A stretch of DNA of 64,000 nucleotides from Owenia fusiformis (Eukaryota > Annelida > Polychaeta > Sabellida > Oweniidae): contig CAIIXF020000006.1 in the NCBI GenBank assembly GCA_903813345.2, positions 30,546,024 to 30,610,023 on the forward strand, read 5' to 3'. Position 1 is the first letter of the stretch; the number at the start of each line of letters is the position of its first letter. The notes below the pieces were generated by a model. The model saw nothing but the letters and a program-made list of their open reading frames with translations, was not told the origin of the DNA and ran no database searches. The translations under genes and the position numbers were made by a program. This document shows, in pieces, positions 36,301-47,600 of this stretch.

Positions 36301-39300
36301 TATACACAAGGAGATGAAGCCAATAGGGAGGGGGTCTAAAGACTTGAAGAAATACTGTATGCTAGATTAAGAAGGTCTTGATGTTCTGTTGATTGACAGG
36401 CCCGTAGCCAGGGGGTTCGCAGGGTTCGGGCGAACCCCCCCCCTGGCCAAAAATTCTTTCAAAATCATGCAGTTTTTCACAATTTTGAGCACTTCTCAAG
36501 TGATTTTAGCCATATTTGGGCCAAAATTGTCAAATGTGAACCCCCACCTGGAAATTTTTGAAAACTGAACCCCCCCCCCCCTTGGCAAATCCTGGCTACG
36601 GGCCTGATTGATGTAAACGTGCTTAAACCTTAGAAAGTGTTGTAAGATAAAAGTATTAAATATAGCTAATTGTCATTATTAGGAAATTACTTGGAAATGT
36701 CACTCCTTATCTAGTGAACCCATAAATATTTAATATCCCTTGATTTTGTTCTAATGACTGTATAATGATACTAATACAAATCTATGAAAACCAGATTTTG
36801 TGTTGTGATATGAAAATATGAATGAATATTAAGAAATGTGTTTTGTTTACATGTTGACATTGGTCATATTCTATGTAAGTGTTCTTGGCACAATATGGAA
36901 TTTAGTTTTTGACAGGGGGCCGTTTCTCAGACATTTGAAGCAAATTCACAATGTGGTTTTTTTTATGAGAAACAGGCCCCAGTATTCTCTTATATCAACT
37001 GTCTTTGTCATACTAATGTTTCTGGTATGTTCTATCTATGTTTGTAGTCATCACTGTGATCGTCAAGTATTTTAGTCGTAGTTTGTATTGTTTTTCTATA
37101 TTTTTTTTAAATGTTTAGATATATATACTGTACATTTATACTACTGTAATTCTATTTTTCAGCTTGATTCTTTAAAGCACAACTTGGCAACTCTGAGAGC
37201 ATGCCTTATTCTACCCACCAGTGCACATCTATTACTAACTATTTAGTATTTACTATGTGCTGCTTATTTAACATTTCACTGAGGGCTTATATCCAAGAGA
37301 AAAGCTCTGTGGATCCTATGCTGGGACCTAGGATTGGCTCTTCTTAATGCATGTTTTGGTACATTTTGGTACATTTTTCTACAATACTTTGAATAATTTT
37401 ACTATTTTCTATATTTCTCTTTGCATGGGTTATTCTAACACATTTGCATGCCTTTAGTATGACTATTGTACCATTAAATTGTGCGTCAATTAACTGTCAT
37501 ATCAACGGACCTGTCAATTTGGAAAAAAAATTATTCAAGAAAAATGACATGATATTTGAATTATAAATCGAGTAGACAGAGAGGAAACAACAAGAAATAA
37601 AGTTAATCAAGCATGCAGTCAACAAATCAAAATATACAGAAATTTTATTGAATAATGAACATCATTTATTTAAAATTAAGAGAGAATTTGTAAATTCAAA
37701 ATATTATGACCAGAAGTAATTTTAGGCACAGATTGACAGGTCTGTGCACCTTGGCTGCGAATGTAATCTAAATCAATCACCTGATTAACTTCTTAACACT
37801 AACTTACGCAAGCTAACTACAAACTGAAAAAGGCTGAGTTCATTTTTTTCATTTCTTGTAAACATGTTGTTTATTTGTTATTTTTGATTCTAATATCTAT
37901 AATTAATGATGTGTTTTACTCTTACAGGATTGGGATTTTCCACACTTCATCAATAGTTTTGATATAAAGCTACCTGGCTTGAATACTGCGTCCATCAACT
38001 TCAAAATACCTAAGATCTTTAACCCAGAAAAGTGGGAAGTCCATATAACAGGTAATGCAATCTTTTCCAGTGATTGACTAAAATTATTTGGAGGAATAAA
38101 CAATGTGTTTCTCATTTCTGGAAAGTTGTTTCATCATGGTAGAATCGATTTAGTTAATACCAGTCAAGGTTTACTGGGGAAGTGGTTCAACTATGATATA
38201 ATCTGTTATATACTTTCAGGAAAGTGGTTTAACTATGGTATAATATTCATAGTGATGATACTAGACTTGAACATGTGGAAGAACCAGATCTTCTACGTTC
38301 CCTATGACTATGGCCAGTACACAGATGCAGATTACCGCATACATACAGTCCTCGACACGGACCAACTGATACAGTTCAACCAAACACAAATCACATATGC
38401 CTGGCGATCCAACAACACAAACCCACAGACCAATATGACTTACTTAGATGAAGATCGAGTCATGTTCTCCAGGTTTTATGACTTCAGTTATTTAATAACC
38501 GGAGTGGCATTTATACCCTCTTTTATAGGTTTTATTATATTTGGAGTTTTAATTTGGAGATTTGGACGAGAAAAACCAACAAAGAAAGACCCTTATGCTG
38601 GAAGGATGAAGAAACGTCCGAAAAGAAAAGGTTCGAGATTTAATATTTTCGGAAGTTGGCGAAAGCATACTGAAAATCCTGAGAGCGACTCTGAAAGAAA
38701 TGTTCAGTTGAAAAGAATGAGAAGCAATGATGAGGATAGGGTAAAAGGAACAAATAATGTTACATTTGATGGCTTTGATTATGTAGATTCTGGCATAGCA
38801 ACTGACACAGATAAAACAAATCACCCTGCCACCTATGAAATGGACTCTGAATTAAAATCATCAGACAAATCAGGATCTTCTCAAGACAATAACAAAGCAG
38901 ATAAAAATCTTGAAAATGACGTTAAGAATCCTGAGTTAGAATCAGAAGATGACTCACAGCCAGGTGATGTTAACAGTTCTGAAAGTAAACCTAGTTCGGA
39001 AATGCCCAAAACATCAAAGACACAATCAGAAGCAATGACTCCTATAGAAAGTACAGAGAAAGATATTCATGAAGGTACTTCATCACCAGACTATCTTAAT
39101 GGAGACGTAGGTGGGAAGGTTGGTCCTAACTTAGAAGATGATAATATTGAGCTTGATAAGGTGAAAACTACAAAACATGAGTCAAATAATCAGATAAATG
39201 ACACTGAAAATAAGATTGATGAGCCTAATGATATTCTTATAAATGATTTAAAAGATTCTAATGATAAACCTACAGAAACCATTAAAGACTCAGGAATGAA

Positions 39301-39439
39301 AGATATGGACAATAGAAATGTTACAAAACAGGATGAGACAAAAGATACAAATGATTCGAACATAAATGACACAAATAAAAAGAATGTATCTGAAAACCCC
39401 ATTAATGATCGTGAATCTACTGATGAGAAAAATATCTAA
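30330..39439 (+). CDS. TMEM117: TMEM117 orthologue, multi-pass membrane protein
   Basis: Five coding exons: 30330-31041, 34091-34326, 35677-35934, 37928-38051 and 38220-39439. They join in frame to 849 residues. Start taken at ATG 30330, just inside the acceptor at 30318; an upstream GTG at 30321 is not used. Family landmarks: DFRYYFQHPYSR, FLIYAEDPVAHS, GTWCGDFFTAWM then VTDIMLQEKLYP, ASFILLMDLLIVMQDWDFPH, GKWFNYGIIF, LDLNMWKNQIFY and AWRSNNTNPQTNMTY. Human TMEM117 is about 514 residues. This one adds about 145 acidic residues before the conserved start and a Lys/Asp/Ser/Asn-rich tail of about 290 residues after the last helix (from about residue 560). Several hydrophobic helices put it in a membrane. 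Vertebrate TMEM117 has been linked to ER-stress-induced death signalling; its molecular activity is unsettled. No neighbour suggests a shared pathway. Confidence 0.92.
31735..31900. mobile_element. MITE-like element, GTGGAACAC family (copy 4, TMEM117 intron 1)
   Basis: Left end TAGTAAAACCTGAAAAGTGG followed by AACACC; right end AAGTGTTCCACTTACACAGG followed by TTTTACTGTAT. It is the best-preserved copy of the family in the window, 166 bp with near-matching inverted ends and TA flanks. Confidence 0.7.
32334..32784. mobile_element. TIR element with a second MITE nested inside (TMEM117 intron 1)
   Basis: Outer ends TACTGGAGTTTCTCGC and GCGAGAAACTCTGGTA are inverted repeats with TA flanks, as in Tc1/mariner-derived elements. 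Inside, 32579-32755 is a second element with ends CAGGGGTTTCATTA and TAATGAAACCCCTG. It is flanked by the direct repeat CATGG (32574-32578 and 32756-32760). The inner element therefore inserted into the outer one. Confidence 0.75.
32870..33890 (+). mobile_element. (GTCC)n-headed repeat element (TMEM117 intron 1)
   Basis: Begins with a small hairpin (GGCTCAC, ACA, GTGAGCC), then CTATGGGATCGACCAGGC and a (GTCC)n tract at 32902-32970. About 900 bp of AT-rich non-coding sequence follows, with phrases such as AAAGGTCAAAAAAGTTGATT and CAAGGTCAAAGGTCATCAAA. Near the end is another hairpin, GGACC-GTGG-GTCC (33860-33872), beside TGTGAGC, the reverse complement of the start. Boundaries are approximate and the family is unassigned. 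Confidence 0.55.
34268..35112 (+). repeat. 78-bp tandem repeat that copies the TMEM117 exon 2 splice donor
   Basis: The last 40 or so bases of exon 2 (GCCTGTGGAACTTGGTGTGG, AGACTTCTTCACAGCATGG, ATG) and the first 36 or so of intron 2 (GTGAGTTGCCATTCTTG onward) form a 78-bp unit. The true junction is at 34326|34327. Ten further copies of the junction follow at exactly 78-bp steps (34404, 34482, 34560, 34638, 34716, 34794, 34872, 34950, 35028, 35106). Most keep GATG|GTGAGT. Because 78 is divisible by three, all frames stay similar through the array. A TAG at 34399-34401 in the first copy and a TAA near 34846 interrupt the exon frame. Confidence 0.95.
35214..35335 (+). mobile_element. MITE-like element, GTCACCACC family (copy c, TMEM117 intron 2)
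   Basis: Starts ATGTCACCACCAGAAGTG and ends GGCAGGTGGTGACATTTTG, with TATAGTCTCCAATTTTCGTG inside. Same element as at 813-922 and, inverted, at 48362-48489. Confidence 0.65.
35400..35610 (+). repeat. Short tandem repeat, CTGTAACATTCTGTTA type
   Basis: Three or four imperfect copies of a 60-bp phrase: CTGTAACATTCTGTTATACT, TTTGAAATAATTT and GCTATTAGGAA. It lies in TMEM117 intron 2 shortly before exon 3. No coding content is supported. Confidence 0.6.
36397..36606. mobile_element. MITE with CAGGCCCGTAGCCAGG ends (TMEM117 intron 3)
   Basis: Left end CAGGCCCGTAGCCAGG and right end CCTGGCTACGGGCCTG are perfect inverted repeats. Inside, opposed C-runs (36436-36443 and 36571-36581) and GGCCAAAA/TTGGCAAA phrases extend the fold. 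ATTGA is present on both flanks. This terminus is widespread in animal non-autonomous elements. Confidence 0.8.
38105..38219 (+). repeat. Decayed copies of the TMEM117 exon 5 start in intron 4
   Basis: Exon 5 begins after TTTCAG with GGAAAGTGGTTTAACTATGG and TATAAT. Two diverged versions precede it: TCTGGAAAGTTGTTTCATCA with TGGTAGAAT near 38117, and GGGGAAGTGGTTCAACTATG with ATATAAT near 38176. Spacing is roughly 43-58 bp. The whole intron (168 bp) is largely made of them. The duplicated segments have no clean AG acceptor, so they are unlikely to be used. Confidence 0.55.
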
Positions 39440-41273
39440 AACTGACAAATCTAAAAAATCTGATGAGAATGCAACATTTAGTGATAAGACAACTAAAGAA
39501 AACTAGATGAACCATGTACCAGAAACTAAAAGCTAAATTAAAAGTGAAACAATTTTTGATCTGATTCTACCTTTTAATATTATATCATTGGCTTGTGTAT
39601 TGTGAATACTCTATATTTTGTGTTGAATCACAAATGAGGCACCTTATCCGTAGCTTATGAGGCAATATTTCATGTTAAGTAAATAGCATGTGTGACATTT
39701 GTAAAATGAGGTGTCAAGACTTTCAATGACTTAAGGATGCCCATATGCCTATAAATTATAATAACCAGCCAGATAACCAACATAGAAGCTTTATATAAAA
39801 TACATGTATATAAAGGATGCATTTGAGGAGTGTATGGGAATATTATTATATGACTTGATCACTCAAATAAAAATCAAGATACAAGGGCTAAGGAAAATAA
39901 ACTATATGTTTAACATATCCTGTCACATCATTTAAACAGTATAAAAATTAATATGAGAGGCTCCACGCCGCCTTGGTAAAAAAAAATTGTGACATTTATT
40001 TTGATAGGAACATTATATGCACTTTTTTACATAACAGTCCAATTTTGGGGAAAATGAATGATGCAACCTCACTCTTCTACGAGAACAATGTGAGGCTAAA
40101 CCAAGAATTTAATACTCTGGCCTAGTAATATTCCACCTTCATGGCTTTCTTAAGACACTCACTGTGTATATTTTTGTAAGAACATTCTTTATTTTAACAA
40201 GATCTATTGCCAAATCATACTGCATTTAGTTCATTGCAAACCTTCCGAAACAAGATATTGCCAGAATTATACTCCGAGGAGGTGATTTCCCAGAGTTCAT
40301 AGATGTCACTGTCTTGCAAGGATCTCCTACTTTAAAAACTGGAGCCCTTTGCTATCAAAATTGATGTTGGAAAATTGATATTGTTTGGCGATTATTCATG
40401 ATAAAGTTAGTGCAATAATATCACTATAAATATAGATTAGCATTGAAAATCTTATTTAGAATAAATTATGACTTCGCTAGCCTAAGTTCACGACCACTTT
40501 GTAAATATTTTTTAAGCTGAGCAAAAAATTGTTAGCAATTGAAAATAGTTTATGATAATATTTTTATGTCATGGGTGTGGCTAGAGACGAGGAAAAGAGG
40601 TATTGTTGACTAATGTTCTAAAACATTTTTAAAAACAGTTTACATAAAATTAATATTATTAATATTTGTTTAATGATCATATGTATACCTAGAGACACCT
40701 TTCCATAGTATTGCCTTTAGCTCAAAAACCTCGCTCTTTTAGATTTTGGCTGCACCCCTGTCAATGTTGATATTAATATGTATATTATACAGGTACAAAC
40801 TGCATGTTAAAATGATGTGTGATATTATTACCAAATGATATAGTCTATATATAGTTTTGTATGTACAATGATTGTATTGGGTAAATGTTACCATGGCATA
40901 GTGTATATTATATATATTTAAATATATGTAGTGTAAATAGTTTAGCATTAAAAACCTGGTTACAGGATTAGGATCAGGGACAAAGATAAAAGAACAAATG
41001 CTTAATAAACTGATAAAAAAGGGGCAGCAAAGAAGGGAGTGAGTCCATTACAATCCTCATGTTATCATCTGATTGAATGAAATATGTAATGGAATTCATT
41101 GAAGATTTAAAGCACAGAAATGTTCAAATTTGCAAGGTAACATCCCAGACAGGCATGAACTGTCGTTGTCAAAAAATATCGTAGTCTTTGATGCCCCTTT
41201 AATGATAAGGTGTACATATAATGAATTGTGTCCATCTTCAGGAAAATATTGCATTTAAAAATCCACATCTTCC
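39440..41273. other. TMEM117 3' untranslated region and intergenic DNA
   Basis: AATAAA hexamers at 39866-39871 and 39896-39901 are candidate polyadenylation signals about 430-460 bp after the stop. Beyond that the DNA is AT-rich with no supported gene or repeat until the foldback element at 41280. Confidence 0.55.
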
Positions 41274-41964
41274 TGATTTCACTGGGGGGTATCGTGATGC
41301 AACAACACCGTGTTGTTGCATCAAGATGGCCAGACTTCCGGTGATAGATTTTCGTACGATATTTTGTTTTCCCAATTTAAACCCATTTCTAGTATGAGTT
41401 GCTCAATAATCATACACGTGCAGTTAGCTCATGATCTATATTTTAAAAAACTCTCATTAGTATGCATGTAGCATCATCAAGAAGCGAGAAATTCGCGGTT
41501 TTAATTCCTCACTATTGATGCAACAACACCACTCTGTTTATTATCAATGATGCAACAACACCAATGTGCTGATGCAAAAACGCCAATATAATGTATCATT
41601 GAATATCAAGAGAAACTGTTTTATGTTCTGTTTATAGGTGTTGGTCGGGACATGAATAAAACGCGTGAGTGCGTGGTTCATGAATGAAACGTATTTTGTT
41701 TGGTTCCTTAATGTATTTGTCTTTATCAAAGTTAAAAGGATATACAAGGTAAACTAAATACATAGGCTAAGTATTGAATCCCCGGGAGCCAACCTCGTTG
41801 ATATTTTATCTGAAAAATAAAGATTATTCATTTTCTTAATTAAATCCCCTTGATTTACCGTATCGTATGGAAATTGTTTACAAAGAACTAATATAACTAG
41901 ACTTTGGAAATTGAACAAGTTCAATTTCAGACTCCAGATCTGGACTTTTCTAAGCCGAGTCATC

Positions 41965-42250
41965 CAGAAAAAGATGGATGGATGGATGAAATAGGAAGGA
42001 GGGATGGGACAGAACAGGATGGAACGATAGGAGAGAATAGCTAGAGAAGAAGGATAGGATAGAATAGCAAGGAAGGATAAGATAGGAAGGAAAGGATAGG
42101 AAGGATAGATAGATAGGAAGGAAAGGATATGAAGGATAGATAGGAAGGAACGGATAGGGATAAAAGGGATAGGATAGGAAGGATAGGATAGAATAAGAGG
42201 GAACGATAGGATAGAATAGTAGGATAGGATAGGAAGTATGGATGGAAAGA
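41965..42250 (+). repeat. GGATAGGAAGGA-type purine-rich minisatellite
   Basis: A run of about 280 bp of GGATA, GGAAGGA and GATAGGATA variants lies inside the foldback element. One strand is almost pure purine. The opposite strand gives a long Ser/Tyr/Pro/Ile-rich open frame that is a by-product of the repeat. Confidence 0.85.
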
Positions 42251-42306
42251 TGTATGGATTTTTCAACATTTTCTTCGCTACTCTTGACTTTCTATCGGGA
42301 TACAAT

Positions 42307-42880
42307 CAGATCTTACTCCCGTCGAGAGCTACTTAGATTTTGAAAGTATAGCTCTCTATCGCTAGAATCAACAGCTTAAGAATCCTGACTTCAAAGAAAA
42401 TTTCAGGGAATTCAGCTGACTCATGTTGCACATTATATACCTGAAAATGTATCCTACATCGCCATTTTCATTCAGCTCAACTATAGAACGTCTCACTGCC
42501 CTATGTATCGATCAGGACTTCATTTTATTGGTCGTGTCAAAAGTTTTGGCCAGGTATATTCAATATGGCGGCTTGACGTTTCCCAAGTTGCGCATGCGTC
42601 GATAGTATTTCCGTTTAACCGCCATATTGGAAATGGGTATCGAACAATAACAATTAGAACTCCTGATCGCCATAGAAGCACATCCGCGATCCTACATGCA
42701 CGGGGAAAGTAGACACATATGAGCCCATAATGTAGGCTACAGTTTGAGACAAACAGCAAGCCGTTGACTGGCGCTGATCAAAATTAGATGTCACAATTCT
42801 TCAGCTGGGAGATCCTCACGATGGAGAGCTATACTTTCAAAATCTAACATGGTAGCTCTCGACGTGAGTAAATCAGATCG
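42307..42880. mobile_element. Smaller inverted-repeat element nested in the foldback element
   Basis: Left arm (about 42307-42363) reads GATCTTACTCCCGTCGAGAG, then GATTTTGAAAGTATAGCTCT. Right arm (about 42818-42880) is its reverse complement with a few changes. A related fragment (GATTTTGAAAATCTAACATG and GCTCTCGAAGTGAGTAAG) appears at about 54210-54260. Confidence 0.6.
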
Positions 42881-45150
42881 ATTTTTCTCGAAATTTCAAA
42901 CCGCCGTAACTTCTGAACCGGAAGTCGGATCGAAATTTGGTTTGCAGATTCTGATTCCTGAGAAAATTCTATTCTTCATTCATAACTCAAACGTTAATTT
43001 TGGAGAATTTTCTATTTTGACCTACTTTTTGGACACCATATCTCAAAAGTGGGTTAAACTATTAGTACACTCTTGGCTACATGTATACACAATTTCGAAG
43101 AATATGATTGAAGTGTAGTGTCAGAATCACAAAAATAAGGAAAACTTTGAATTTGACCTAGATTTTGACCTACACATTTTTGTGTCCAAATTTTGAAGCT
43201 AGATTGCTTTTGAGGTACCCTTCATTTAAAGGCTTTCATTAAATTAAGCTGTACTCGGTCGTATATATGTCGTATTTTACACTTCAAAAAAACTTTTTTC
43301 CCATTGACTTAACATTGGGCACCAAATTTAGCGATTTTGAGTTTTCAAAACGCCATAACTTCCGATGAGTGTTGGTTTAATGATAGTGCAGTTACAGTCA
43401 ATATGGTACAACGAAAATGGGACTTCTGCGCATGTTAAAATTTTTCGTCAAAACTCAACTTCTGTTCAAGTTGATACGATTGTCTTTCGAACTAGAGACT
43501 TACCTCATTCGAAAGATCATAAAAGACTTTATCTATACTGAAAATCTTAGATCCAAACATAGTAGAATACGCCGTCAGTCCGCATTTGATTTTTTGAAGT
43601 GAGTTTCGTAGATCGTCAGATTTCTCCGACTGATATCGGGTTATCTCAAACTGGTTCGTTTATAAATACCAATTTCTTTACCGTTGTAAGGCGCATGCGC
43701 AAAATTGATTTATAAACCTTATTGGTTGATGGTTTTTCTCCTGCGCATGCGTGAAGTCTGTTGAACAATTATGACGAAGACCGGAGCAAACATTACTAGC
43801 TCTTGAACGAAATTCCAAGATTCTGGTCATTTCGCCGTGTTTGCTAAGCGTGTATACTTGAATGACAAGCTGTTTTGAGTAGATCGGGTACCTGTTTTAG
43901 ACACAACATTGATTTAGCTTGACATTGATGTGCACATTGGCACTTTTGAGCATGTTAATACAAGTTTTTACACGCTTAGCACGAGACGGGTTTTCGAAAA
44001 ATCTGTTATCTGATTCACTCGATTATCGTATGGATATGCATTTCTGCTGACATTTCAACACCACATCACATAGAATTACGATGCAGAATGATAATAAAAC
44101 ACAAAACAACTACTAAATTCCACTTGTTATTTCACAGGAGGTAAAAATGCAAACTGCCTAGATTCTTTGTAGGGGTCGTCAGACATCGGATTGGCCGCCA
44201 TATTTGAAATGAAAATATCACTAAATAGAGGTCTGCGCATGCCTCAACATTTCGACTGGTTATACAATGTTATTATATAGAGGTTATTTACTGAGAGGGA
44301 TTCAATATTGGTTTTATTTCGGGACACATTATGATATTTCCCGAGGGCCCAGGGGGAATCTGGGATTACTGTACCCCTATCAATTTACCTTTTCGGGACC
44401 TAAATCCTATTACCTACCTTTTTACTCAATCGGGGAGAACGAATCCAAAGAGAACAATACTTCTACATGTGCGCTGTGCAAGATTTCCAATAGCTTGTCG
44501 TGTTTACCGAGAACGAAGATGTTTGTCCACCATTTTGAATGATACTAACTGGTATCAGGGTCATCAAGCTATGGAACAGGGGTTTATGATAATAGATTGG
44601 GTTACTATAGCTTGCAATGTTAAAGGCGATTGAACTATGTTATAAAACAACTTCCAGTACATTATGATATTTAAAAGTATAAATTTTTGAGAATACATAT
44701 AAAGAATCTTCGCCCGCAGAACGTGTATTTTGAATGCCTGAGAAGAACGCAAATGGGTACTGGCCCGGTGTTGCAATAGTAGCATTTAAAAATCTGTTCC
44801 TCTCGAGATTTATGGTCTTCTGAAATTATACTATTAATTGGTGTTGTTGCATCATTGCTCAAATCTAGAGGAGTGTTGTTGCATCTTCGGTTTGGTGTTG
44901 TTGCATCAATAGTGAGGAACTAAAACAGTGAACTTCTTGCTTCTTGATTATGCTACATGTATACTAATGACAGTTTCTTAAAATATAGATCGAGCGCTAA
45001 CTTCACGTGTATGTTTATTGAGAAACTCGTCCTATAAATGGGTTTAAATTGGGGAAACAACATATCGTACGAAAATCTATCACCGGAAGTCTGGCCATCT
45101 TGATGCAACAACACGGTGTTGTTGCATCACGATACTCCCCAGTGTGATTT

Positions 45151-45905
45151 GAACAAACACAAAATAACATTGCATTGTAAAATTGGTCACATGGTAAAGA
45201 GATGCCTTGAAATTCACAATTGTAAAATTATGAAATAACAAAAAGAGAAAATAAGTAACAAAAATATATACATATTTTTCCATGTCTAATTGCCCCATTT
45301 TTGACATTAAAATGAAACATTTGAATGGTTAACTGACTATGTTAATCCTAAGAAATATAGATGTAGTATAATGCATTGTAGTGTATATGTACAAATAATT
45401 TGTATATTGGAGTGTTTCTGCTTTTTACATTGACCGGAGTTGATGAGAAATACTACTAATAAGTTGAGACTATTTAGGCAGTCATATTTAAAATATATTT
45501 AATATGAACACTCTAAGGTACATTGTAAAGATCTCTTGTTTGTGACAGCCAGTCCTTAATCTGGACTTATATGATTGTACATATCGCACGCCTGCCAGGA
45601 TCAGACTAGGGGAGATCTCCTGCTTTTCAGTTTCTGTTTCCTCAGATTTTCCATTTTTTATTTTCTGATTTCTAAATAAATCCCTCTTGATTTTCTCATT
45701 TAAGACTGTTCCATTTCTATGACCAGACCTCCAATTTCTCTCTGTAACTCCTGGATTCCTCTTGTTTCCCTGCTTTTCAAAATCTCCTGATCTACTCGAA
45801 TATTTTGGGGTTGTTCCTGCTTTTTCAAAATAACCTGCTTTGGAACGAAAATCTCTTATATTTTTTAATATGTCCCGTTTCTATTGTTAAGAGGTTGGCA
45901 AGTGT
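45151..45905. other. Intergenic, pyrimidine-rich tract
   Basis: AT-rich up to about 45590. Then 45600-45880 is strongly T/C-biased (CTCCTGCTTTTCAG, CTCCTGGATTCCTC), with loosely repeated CTGCTTTTCAAAAT phrases. No coding region is supported. Confidence 0.5.
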
Positions 45906-47600
45906 GTTATGGTACAGAGGCTAAACATGTTGACGTAATTGAGATCTTTCTTACAGTGTTCCTAAGATTGTATTTATGTAATTGCTTTTATATTCAGAGA
46001 TTTGTAAGCAAGGAGCATAGATTAGAAGTTTTGTACAAGAGGAGCATAGAATATTTATTTGATGTTGAGATATTGTGGCTGGACATCATGTTGTTATAAG
46101 AAAATAAAGTTTGAAAACTGAAGTACAATTTTGTTCAAGTTCATTCTGCTTGGTATAGTGAACAGGTTAATATGGACCAGATACTCAACTTTGTGAAATA
46201 TTACATTCCCAAAAGTAGAGGCCTTATCAGAAATTCCCTCCTCTCAGTATATTTTTCTTATTTTCAAGTTTTCTGAAAAAGGACAATTCATGTCTCAAGA
46301 TCTGCCAATGTAGTTCTACATCAATCCAATCAAATATTTGATATATTTAGAAATCAAACTTTAGGCAGTTAGCAAAACAAAAACTACCAATGCCATCTAT
46401 TTATCCATCACTTACCACAACTTCATTTATATTTTTTATTAAAGGCAGAATCTAGACGAAGTGTCCGTAGAATCATCATCCTGATATTGACGAAAACTAG
46501 ATTTTTATCAATTATAATTTTTTTTAATATTAAATATGGTTGGTTACCACTTTTGCTATTTGGGAGATATAAACATTTTGCTCTTTCAATACCTCGAACT
46601 TAGGGGTGTGGCAGTGAATAGGTTTTGGTAACAATATAGCCATAGGCCTCTTGCGGCTTTTTACTGAGAATATTCTTTTCTATCCCACGATTAATGTGTT
46701 ATCTGTACAATAGCAGCTATTGATATTTCTGATATTATGGTTATGGTACAGTTATGGTACAGAGGCTAAACATGTTGACGTAATTGAGATCTTTCTTACA
46801 GTGTCCCTAAGATTGTATTTATGTAATTGCTTTTATATTCAGAGATTTGTAAGCAAGGAGCATAGAAGAGCAATTAGAAGAGTTTTGTACAAGAGGAGCA
46901 TAGAGTATTTATTTGATGTTGAGATATTGTGGCTGGACATCATGTTGTTATAAGAAAATAAAGTTTGAAAACTGAAGTACAATTTTGTTCAAGTTCATTC
47001 TGCTTGGTATAGTGAACAGGTTAATATGGACCAGATACTCAACTTCGTGAAATATTACATTCCCAAAAGTAGAGGCCTTATCAGAAATTCCCTCCTCTCA
47101 ATTTATTTTTCTTATTTTCAAGTTTTCTGATAAAGGACAATCCACGTCTCAAGATCTGCCAATGTAGTTCTACATCAATCCAATTAAATATTTGATATAT
47201 TTAGAAATCAAACTTTAGTCAGAGTTAGCAAAACAAAAACTACCAATGCCATCTATTTATCCATCACTTACCACAACTTCATTTATATTTTTTATTAAAG
47301 GCAGAATCTAGACGAAGTGTCCGTAGAATCATCATCCTGATATTGACGAAAACTAGATTTTTATCAATTATAATTTTTTTTAATATTAAATATGGTTGGT
47401 TACCACTTTTGCTATTTGGGAGATATAAACATTTTGCTCTTTCAATACCTCGAACTTAGGGGTGTGGCAGTGAATAAGTTTTGGTAACAATATAGCCATA
47501 GGCCTCTTGTGGCTTTTTACTGAGAATATTCTTTTCTATCCCACGATTAATGTGTTATCTGTACAATAACAGCTATTGATATTTCTGATATTATTGAAAT
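45906..47600 (+). repeat. Tandem segmental duplication, period about 845 bp
   Basis: GTTATGGTACAGAGGCTAAA starts both copies (45906 and 46751). Both continue with near identity through AATAAAGTTTGAAAACTGAA, CTAGACGAAGTGTCCGTAGA and CATAGGCCTCTTG to TATCCCACGATTAATGTG. The first copy ends after about 60 bp of that palindromic element (46681-46739); the second runs into the whole element at 47537. Small indels (for example an extra GAAGAGCAATTAG) separate the copies. Short frames inside give 71-77 codons, and I do not call them genes. Confidence 0.85.

Larger units (their letters stand above)
41280..45144. mobile_element. 3.9-kb foldback element with 300-bp TIRs and 6-bp target-site duplication
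   Basis: TGATTT occurs at 41274-41279 and again at 45145-45150. The element between starts CACTGGGGGGTATCGTGATG and ends with its reverse complement. The terminal inverted repeats reach about 41566 and start again at about 44836, near 290-310 bp each with modest divergence. The outermost 45 bp hold a hairpin (GATGCAACAACAC and its complement). Several GATGCAACAACACCA copies recur at the inner side of each arm, like transposase-binding repeats. No transposase or other recognisable protein lies inside, so it is non-autonomous. Family not assigned. Confidence 0.85.

Noticed and set aside
41754-42305. 183-codon minus-strand frame rich in Ser, Tyr, Pro and Ile
   Set aside because: It is the translation of the GGATAGGAAGGA minisatellite inside the foldback element.
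42849-44633. Short frames inside the foldback element as a transposase
   Set aside because: None shows a DDE/D or zinc-finger pattern or any recognisable domain, and all are short and unconnected.
45884-46953. Two similar 71-77-codon frames in the segmental duplication as a duplicated gene
   Set aside because: They differ by in-frame indels but have no domain, clear start context or splice sites, and similarity extends equally through flanking non-coding DNA.
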